Source of the DNA: Chloroflexota bacterium
Lineage (GTDB): Bacteria > Chloroflexota > Anaerolineae > UBA1429
Assembly (NCBI GenBank): GCA_012513595.1
Contig: JAAZBY010000419.1
Span: forward strand, 1 to 30,237
Reading direction: 5' to 3'
DNA length: 30,237 nucleotides
A program made the position numbers and the translations under genes. Each line of letters starts with the position of its first letter. The stretch's first letter is position 1. Below, one piece after another: positions 24,942-30,237 of this stretch. The notes beneath the pieces are model-generated. The model had not been told where the DNA came from, did no database searches, and saw only the letters and a list, made by a program, of their open reading frames with translations.

Positions 24942-25424
24942 TCAGCCCAAGTTGAGGCTCTCGTCCGCGCTGACGATGCTGTCGGTCATCTCTTGCTGGT
25001 AGGCCGCGATCTGCGCCCGCAGCGCGGGGTCGGCCACGGCCAAAATCTTGGCGGCGGCCAGGGCGGCGTTGGCTGGCTCCAGCACGACGGCGGGCGCCAC
25101 GCCGCTGGGCATCCGCAGCGAAGAGAACAGGTCTGCCCCGCCGAAACTGGCCGACACGGGCGGGCAGGTGATCACCGGCCAGGGCGTGTTCGCATCGACC
25201 AGGCCGGCCAGGGCGTTGGAACGCCCGGCCACCCCGATAAAGACGAGCGGCCCCTCGGCGTCGGCGTAGGAGGCCAGGATGCCCAACAGGTGCGCCACGC
25301 TCTTGTGCGCCGAGGCCACCCGCTGCACGAACGGCACGCCAAAGGCGCTCAGCGCCGCGGTGATCTGCCGCACGTGGTCCAGGTCACTCTTGGAGCCCAT
25401 CAGAATCACGACTTGTCCGGCCAT
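24942..25424 (-). CDS. purE: AIR carboxylase, class II PurE
   Basis: Class II PurE carboxylates AIR directly with CO2 to CAIR, without needing PurK. The 160-residue protein has GSKSD (10-14), SAHK (38-41, where class I enzymes have SAHRTP), VAGRSNAL (65-72), PVITCPPVS and SSLRMPSG (101-108). These match the AIR carboxylase domain of animal PAICS rather than the E. coli mutase (AGAGGAAHLPG, MPxG). No purK lies in the operon, which fits. AGGGAG seven bases before ATG 25424 is the ribosome-binding site. purC is 37 bases upstream, the same domain order as the fused animal enzyme. Confidence 0.9.
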   Translation of the reverse strand: MAGQVVILMGSKSDLDHVRQITAALSAFGVPFVQRVASAHKSVAHLLGILASYADAEGPLVFIGVAGRSNALAGLVDANTPWPVITCPPVSASFGGADLFSSLRMPSGVAPAVVLEPANAALAAAKILAVADPALRAQIAAYQQEMTDSIVSADESLNLG

Positions 25425-25461
25425 GGCGGTCTCCCTTTGCCCTACGGCGGGCCTCGGCCCG

Positions 25462-26229
25462 CTACTCCTCGACGAAGCGATCGGTGAGCTCGGCGACCTG
25501 CGCGTACTTGTGCAGGAGCTCGGCCAGGCCGGCGTCGGTCACCTCGGGCATATTGCGGAAGACCTGCTTGTCAAGCATGCGGTTCTTGTCTCCGCCGGGC
25601 CAGATGCGCCAGGAGTCGTTGTCGATCACGTCGGCCACCAGCAGGCTGCCGTCAGAGACGGCGCGGCCGAACTCGATCTTGCAGTCCACCAAGGTCACGT
25701 CCAGGTCGGCCCAGGCCTTCTCCAGGATGCCAAAGACGCGCCGCCCCGTCTCCCGCATCTCGTCGACCTCGCTCTGGCTGGCCACGCCGAGCGCGGCGAT
25801 CTCCTCGTCTGTCACCAGGGGGTCATGCCGGGCGTCGTCCTTGAGAAAGAACTCTACGACGACGGGCCGGAAGCGCGTGCCCTCGGCCACCCCCGGGTTG
25901 CGCCGCAGGTACGAGCCGGTGGCGATGCGGCGCATGACCACTTCCAGGGGGACCATGGCGCAGCGGGAGACGATGTTGACGGTATCCCCCACCATGCCGA
26001 TGAAATGCGTATCGATGCCCTCGGCCTCGAGGAGGTAGAAGACGTTCGAGTTGGTGCGGCAGGCCAGGGCGCCCTTGCCGGGCAACTCGCTGCGACGCGC
26101 GCCATCGCCGGCGGTGAGGCCGTCCTTGTGCACCATGTAGACGACATCGTCCTTATCCGGATGGGCGTACACGATCTTGGTCTTGCCCTCAACCAGCTTG
26201 GGGCCCAGCACCAACGGTCCAAAGGCCAT
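25462..26229 (-). CDS. purC: SAICAR synthetase
   Basis: PurC condenses CAIR with aspartate using ATP to give SAICAR. The 255-residue product has LVEGKTKIVY (12-21), GDGARRSELPGKGA, RRIATGSYLRRNPGVAEG, TLVDCKIEFG and ADVIDNDSWRIWPGGD. The long spacing and the segments EFFLKDDARHDP and ILEKAWADLDVTLVDCKIEFG resemble the N-terminal domain of animal PAICS more than the short E. coli PurC. AAGGAGAGG precedes ATG 26229. It sits between purB (56-base gap) and purE. Confidence 0.93.
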   Translation of the reverse strand: MAFGPLVLGPKLVEGKTKIVYAHPDKDDVVYMVHKDGLTAGDGARRSELPGKGALACRTNSNVFYLLEAEGIDTHFIGMVGDTVNIVSRCAMVPLEVVMRRIATGSYLRRNPGVAEGTRFRPVVVEFFLKDDARHDPLVTDEEIAALGVASQSEVDEMRETGRRVFGILEKAWADLDVTLVDCKIEFGRAVSDGSLLVADVIDNDSWRIWPGGDKNRMLDKQVFRNMPEVTDAGLAELLHKYAQVAELTDRFVEE

Positions 26230-26285
26230 GTCGTTCCTCTCCTTCTCGAAGCGTGGCGTGCCGGCACGCCTGCGCTAGAGCACGA

Positions 26286-27719
26286 TCAATCAGCAGTCGG
26301 TCGCGGCGGTGCCGCGAGAGTCTCTCGAATGGCGGCGACCAGGGCGCGGCTGCGCTGGGCCGCCCCGCCGGCGTGGGCCCCCCGGGCGAACAGGGCCCGC
26401 ACCTCCTCGGCCGACAGATAGCGGGCCACCTGCGGGTCAGCAGCCAGAAGATCGGCGAGGGGGTTGGGCTCGCCGCGCTGCACGGCGGCCCAGGCCTCCA
26501 TGCTGTGGTCGCGGATGCGTTCGTGCATCTCCTGGCGGTCGGCGCCGGCGCGGGCCAGGGCCATCAGGAGAGGCTCGGTGGCCGCAAAGGGGCCATAGGC
26601 CTGCAGGTTGCGGGCGATCGCCTCACGCCCGATGCGCAGCCCGGCCACGATGCGCTGCACGCGCCCGAGCATCTCGTCCACGGCCAGGAACGCCTCCGGC
26701 AGGGCCTCACGGCGGTTGGCCGAATCGTCCAGGGTGCGCTCCAGGGCCGAGTGCGCGGCGTTGTCCCAGGCGACCCGGGGCAGGCCGGCCACGTAACGGG
26801 CCAGCGAGCAGATGCTCTCCGAGGCGATCGGGTTGCGCTTGAAGGGCATGGCCGACGAGCCCACCTGCTGGCGGCCAAAGGGCTCGGCCATCTCGCCAAA
26901 GAGGGGCGATTGCAGCAGGCGCAGGTCCAGCGCGAACTTGTAAGCCGACTGGGCCAGCCCCCCCAGTACGTTCAGGATCGTATAGTCCATCTTGCGCGGG
27001 TAGGTCTGGGTGGCGACGGGGAAGGCGCGCAGGTCGAGCGCGGCCATCACCCGGGCCTCCAGCTCCTCAGGAGACATCCCGGTGCCCGCGAGCAGGTCCT
27101 CGTAGGAGGCCTGCGTGCCGACCGCCCCCTTGAACCCCTTGCCCCGCACGCCGGCGGTGGCCTGGTCCAGCGCCTCGAGGTCCATCAAAAAGTCCTGCGC
27201 GTACTGGCTCAGGCGGTAGCCCAGGGTGGTGGGCTCGGCCGGCTGCAGGTGCGTGTAGGCCATAATCACGGTGTCGGCCTCGGCCTCGATGCGCGCGGCA
27301 AAGGCGGCCAGCACCTCGGCCAGGCGTGTGCGCACGAGGGCCAGCGCCTCACGCAGGCGCAGGGCGTCGGCGTTGTCCTCGACGTCCATGCTGGTGGCGC
27401 CGAGGTGGATGATCCCGCCGCCCACCGGGCACTGCTCGGCGTAGGTGCGCACCTCGGCCATCAGGTCGTGGCGCAGGTCGCGCTCGAGCTCTTGGGCCCG
27501 CTCCCAGTCGACATCGTCCTGGTGGGCGCGCAGGTCCGCGACCTGCTCCGGGCCCACCAGGCCGGCCTCGGCCTGGGCACTGGCCAGGGCCACCCAGATG
27601 CGGCGCCACAGCCGGCGCTTGGCGCCCTCCGACCAGAGGCGGCGCATGGCGTCGCTGCCGTAGCGCCAGGTAAACGGCGAGAGGTAGGTATCGTGGGTAT
27701 AGGATGCGGTGGGACTCAT
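26286..27719 (-). CDS. purB: adenylosuccinate lyase
   Basis: PurB releases fumarate from SAICAR and from adenylosuccinate. The 477-residue protein has the fumarase/aspartase superfamily signature SSAMPFKRNP (about 288-297), RLRHDLMAEVRT-type helix (RDLRHDLMAEV), HLGATSMDVEDNAD, YTHLQPAEPTTLG, KGAVGTQASYEDL and ERTLDDSANRREALPEAFL. Several of these segments, such as SPFTWRYGSDAM near the N terminus and ERTLDDSANRR, are closer to the animal ADSL type than to E. coli PurB. GAGGAGAG lies upstream of ATG 27719. It follows purQ by 24 bases. Confidence 0.94.
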   Translation of the reverse strand: MSPTASYTHDTYLSPFTWRYGSDAMRRLWSEGAKRRLWRRIWVALASAQAEAGLVGPEQVADLRAHQDDVDWERAQELERDLRHDLMAEVRTYAEQCPVGGGIIHLGATSMDVEDNADALRLREALALVRTRLAEVLAAFAARIEAEADTVIMAYTHLQPAEPTTLGYRLSQYAQDFLMDLEALDQATAGVRGKGFKGAVGTQASYEDLLAGTGMSPEELEARVMAALDLRAFPVATQTYPRKMDYTILNVLGGLAQSAYKFALDLRLLQSPLFGEMAEPFGRQQVGSSAMPFKRNPIASESICSLARYVAGLPRVAWDNAAHSALERTLDDSANRREALPEAFLAVDEMLGRVQRIVAGLRIGREAIARNLQAYGPFAATEPLLMALARAGADRQEMHERIRDHSMEAWAAVQRGEPNPLADLLAADPQVARYLSAEEVRALFARGAHAGGAAQRSRALVAAIRETLAAPPRPTAD

Positions 27720-27743
27720 CGCTCGGTGCTCTCCTCGACCGGT

Positions 27744-28562
27744 CTACACAAACTCTTCGGCGGCGGCTATGCCGTTGCGGAACAGCGGGACGCCCAGCCC
27801 GCCCGCCTCGCCGCGCGCCCAGCGCGGGTGTTGCTGGGCATAGACGTGGTTCTCCGGGTGGGGCATCAGGCCGAGAACGTTCCCCGCCGCGTTGCACAAT
27901 CCGGCGATATCATCGACCGAGCCGTTCGGGTTGTGCGGGTAGCCGGCCGTCTCGCGCACCGCCGCCTGCCGAGAGGCACCCGCCGCCGGGCCATCGACCG
28001 CCGCCACGTAGGTCAGCGCGACCAGCCCCTGCTGCCAGAGGCCCGCACGCGTCTCCTCGTCGGCGACCTCCAACCGTCCCTCTCCACAGGCCACCGGGCA
28101 GAGGATGTCCTCCTCCAGGCCGCGGGTGAAGAGGCAGACGCTCTCCTCCTGGGCGCGCAGGCGCACCCAGCGGCTCTCAAAGGCCCCACTGCGGTTGGGC
28201 GCCAGGGTCACCCGCTGACGGGGCGCCGGGCCGGGCAGGTAGCCGGCCTTCACCAGGGCCTGGAAGCCGTTCCCGATGCCGAGCACCGGCTTGCCGGCGG
28301 CGACAAAAGCGTCCAGATCGCGACCGAAGCGGCCGGCCAGGTCGTGGCCCCACAGGCGCCCGGCCCCGAGGTCGTCGCCATAGGCAGAGCCACCCGGCAG
28401 CACCAGCATCTGATAAGCGGCGAACTCGCGCTCACCCGACAGGATCTGGTTGACGTGTACGACCTCCGGCGCGCCGCCGGCAAGCACGCAGGCCAGGGCC
28501 GCGTCACGATCCCGACTGGTGCCCGGGGCGTGCAGAACCAGGATGCGCGGCTTCTCAGACAT
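27744..28562 (-). CDS. purQ: FGAM synthase glutaminase subunit PurQ, nucleophile cysteine replaced
   Basis: PurQ is the class I glutamine amidotransferase subunit that feeds ammonia to PurL. The 272-residue product keeps the family layout: VLHAPGTSRDRD, VVHVNQILSG, PGGSAYGDDLGAGRLWG, LGIGNGFQALVKAGYLPG, PNRSGAFESRWV and LMPHPENHV. The His235-Glu237 pair of the triad is intact. The nucleophile expected in G(I/V)CNGFQ is Gly97 (codon GGG, 28274-28272). The GTNCD motif reads GTSRD, PGGFSYGD reads PGGSAYGD and AHGEG reads ACGEG (Cys159). The frame is intact and the rest is conserved, so this is not a decayed gene. Glutaminase activity is doubtful. GAGGAGGGG precedes ATG 28562, and the start overlaps the purL stop by eight bases. 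Confidence 0.88.
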   Translation of the reverse strand: MSEKPRILVLHAPGTSRDRDAALACVLAGGAPEVVHVNQILSGEREFAAYQMLVLPGGSAYGDDLGAGRLWGHDLAGRFGRDLDAFVAAGKPVLGIGNGFQALVKAGYLPGPAPRQRVTLAPNRSGAFESRWVRLRAQEESVCLFTRGLEEDILCPVACGEGRLEVADEETRAGLWQQGLVALTYVAAVDGPAAGASRQAAVRETAGYPHNPNGSVDDIAGLCNAAGNVLGLMPHPENHVYAQQHPRWARGEAGGLGVPLFRNGIAAAEEFV

Positions 28563-30237
28563 GGCTCCCCTCCTCGGCAGCCCAGCCGGCCCGGACGTGG
28601 CCGCTGAAGGCCTCCCGCAGCGTCTCGATCGGCAGGCGGAACAGGGCCCGCCCCGCCCCGCCATAGACCGTCAGGGTCGGCGCGGTGGTGACGTGGCCGA
28701 TCCGCGCATAGGCCAGGCCGGCGAGCAGCCGCTCAAAGGCCACCGCGTGCCGCGGCTCGACCTCGACGAGGTACCGCCCGTTCGACTCGGAAAAGAGGCG
28801 CCAGTCGTCGGCCGGGGTCACGTTGCGGTCGGCAGCCACCCAGCCGAGGCGCACCTCCGCGCCGTGCAGGCCGCCGACGGCCATCTCGGCCAGCGCCACG
28901 GCCAGCCCGCCCTCCGACAGGTCGTGGCAGGCCGCCACCAACCCACCGCCGATGGCGGCGTGCAGGGCGCGGGCCGTCGCGGGGCCCTCCTTGGCCATCA
29001 GCGGCACCGAGCGGTCACGCAGGTCGCGCTGGCGGTAGTAGTACGAGCCGCCCAGTTCCCGCCGCGTCTCTCCCAGCAGGTACAGGAGGTTGCCGGGCCT
29101 CTTCAGGTCCGCGGTCACCGCCTGGCGTACGTCGGGGACCATGCCCAGCGCCGAGATCAACAGCGTCGGCGGGATGGAGGTCTGCACGCCGGTGGCCTGG
29201 TCAAGGTACTCGTTGTTCAGCGAGTCTTTGCCAGAGATAAAGGGCGTGCCATAGTGCAGCGCCCCGTCGTAGCAGCCCTTGCAGGCCCGCACCAGATCGC
29301 CCAGGCGGTCGGGCTGCAGCGGGTTGCCCCAGCAAAAGTTGTCCAGGATCGAGATGGTGGCCGGATCGGCCCCCACCGCCACCACGTTGCGCACCGCCTC
29401 GTCGATGGCACAGATGGCCATGGCGTAGGGGTCGATGGCGCCGTAGGAGGGGTTGAGCGCGCAGCCCAGGGCCAGCCCCTTCCAGGAATCCTCCACCTCT
29501 GGCGGCCGGATCACTGCCGCGTCAGAGGGGCCGTCCTCGTGCACGCCGACGAACGGCCTGACCACGGCGCTCGACTGCACGTCGAGGTCGAACCGGCGGA
29601 CGACGTCCTCCTTGCTGCGCACGTTGGGGTGCGCCAGGATGGCCAGGAGGATCTCGCCGAGCGCCTCCCCCTCCAGGGCAGGCGCGGCCGCGCGCGTCGG
29701 CAGGTCGGGCGCGCTCCAGGTGGCCGTCATCTCGCGGCGGGGCAGCCCCTTGTGCAGGAACTGCATCGACATGTCCGCCACTACCTGGCCCCCGAAAAGA
29801 AGGTGCAGGCGGCCATCGCCGACAAAGGTGCCGAGGACGCTCATCTCGACCGAGTACTGCGCGCAGATGGCGCGCAGCCGGGCCTCGTTCTCAGGCGGGA
29901 CGGCCAGCACCATGCGCTCCTGCGACTCGGACAGCCAGATCTCCCAGGGCTGCAGGCCCTCGTACTTGAGCGGGGCATCCTGGAGATCGACGCGTACCCC
30001 GGTCTTTTCGCCCATCTCGCTGACGGCCGAGGAGAACCCGCCAGCCCCGCAGTCGGTGATGGCCGTGTAGAGGCGCTCGTCACGGGCCTCGAGGATGGCG
30101 TCGAGCATCATCTTTTCCGTGACCGGGTCGCCGATCTGCACGGCCCCGCCGCTCACGGCGCTCTCATCGGTCAACTCAACCGAGGAGAGCGTGGCCCCGT
30201 GCAGGCCGTCCCGGCCGGTGCGTCCGCCCAGCGCCAC
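28555..30237 (-). CDS. purL: FGAM synthase large subunit PurL, C-terminal part
   Basis: PurL uses ATP and ammonia to convert FGAR into FGAM (step four). About 560 residues are visible; the start lies beyond the right edge. Motifs in order are GGRTGRDGLHGATLSS, GDPVTEKMMLDAI, ITDCGAGGFSSAVSEMGE, GCALNPSYGAIDPYAMA, ILDNFCWGNP, FISGKDSLNNE, CHDLSEGGLAVALAEM and LFSESNGRYLVEV. The spacing between the two PurM-like halves fits the long stand-alone PurL type (roughly 950-1000 residues) rather than the fused E. coli enzyme, because the glutaminase is a separate gene. Whether a PurS domain is fused at the N terminus cannot be seen. The stop overlaps the purQ start (ATGTCTGA), so the subunits are co-translated. 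Confidence 0.95.
   Translation of the reverse strand: MALGGRTGRDGLHGATLSSVELTDESAVSGGAVQIGDPVTEKMMLDAILEARDERLYTAITDCGAGGFSSAVSEMGEKTGVRVDLQDAPLKYEGLQPWEIWLSESQERMVLAVPPENEARLRAICAQYSVEMSVLGTFVGDGRLHLLFGGQVVADMSMQFLHKGLPRREMTATWSAPDLPTRAAAPALEGEALGEILLAILAHPNVRSKEDVVRRFDLDVQSSAVVRPFVGVHEDGPSDAAVIRPPEVEDSWKGLALGCALNPSYGAIDPYAMAICAIDEAVRNVVAVGADPATISILDNFCWGNPLQPDRLGDLVRACKGCYDGALHYGTPFISGKDSLNNEYLDQATGVQTSIPPTLLISALGMVPDVRQAVTADLKRPGNLLYLLGETRRELGGSYYYRQRDLRDRSVPLMAKEGPATARALHAAIGGGLVAACHDLSEGGLAVALAEMAVGGLHGAEVRLGWVAADRNVTPADDWRLFSESNGRYLVEVEPRHAVAFERLLAGLAYARIGHVTTAPTLTVYGGAGRALFRLPIETLREAFSGHVRAGWAAEEGSHV

Overview
The window is a high-GC bacterial chromosome segment with tightly packed housekeeping genes and no sign of phage, insertion sequences, CRISPR or RNA genes. 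Gene content (RNase J next to FtsK, type 4 uracil-DNA glycosylase, a complete purine operon of non-enterobacterial type, a cytosolic-type GH38 mannosidase) and the frequent GTG/TTG starts suggest a Chloroflexota (Anaerolineae-like) bacterium. That placement is inference and no marker in the window proves it.

Left end (1-1514): the 3' end of dnaN followed 10 bases later by recF, the classic origin-proximal dnaA-dnaN-recF order; dnaA and oriC would lie to the left. Next (1704-5566) is a cassette of three unrecognised + strand genes with visibly lower GC. They encode a membrane-anchored exported protein, a large zinc-ribbon/one-TM/exported-domain protein, and a two-TM protein with two C-terminal zinc ribbons. 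A 477-base gene-free stretch with a strong hairpin separates them from the next block.

5837-13216 on the minus strand reads as one operon, from a recognisable promoter at 13188-13216: type 4 UDG, rnj, ftsK, a GlcD-type FAD oxidase and rsmG. Two of its genes start at TTG codons with strong Shine-Dalgarno sequences. 13280-14248 is a lipid/diacylglycerol kinase that may be translated from a leaderless mRNA. It is divergent from a Gfo/Idh/MocA oxidoreductase (14454-15470), with facing 17-bp-spaced promoters and two inverted repeats between them. A nucleoside phosphorylase (minus) and, divergently, a degenerate archaemetzincin-like protein plus a GH38 alpha-mannosidase (plus) complete a small carbohydrate/nucleoside salvage section.

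The right third (20442-30237, minus) is a purine operon in the order purL-purQ-purB-purC-purE-purF-purD-purM-purN. It ends at a perfect 38-base palindromic terminator (20368-20405). PurB, PurC and PurE look like the animal ADSL/PAICS type. PurE is class II, which fits the absence of purK. The most notable anomaly is PurQ: the invariant nucleophilic cysteine of its glutaminase site is glycine (residue 97), and several other conserved glutaminase motifs have changed, although the His-Glu pair remains.
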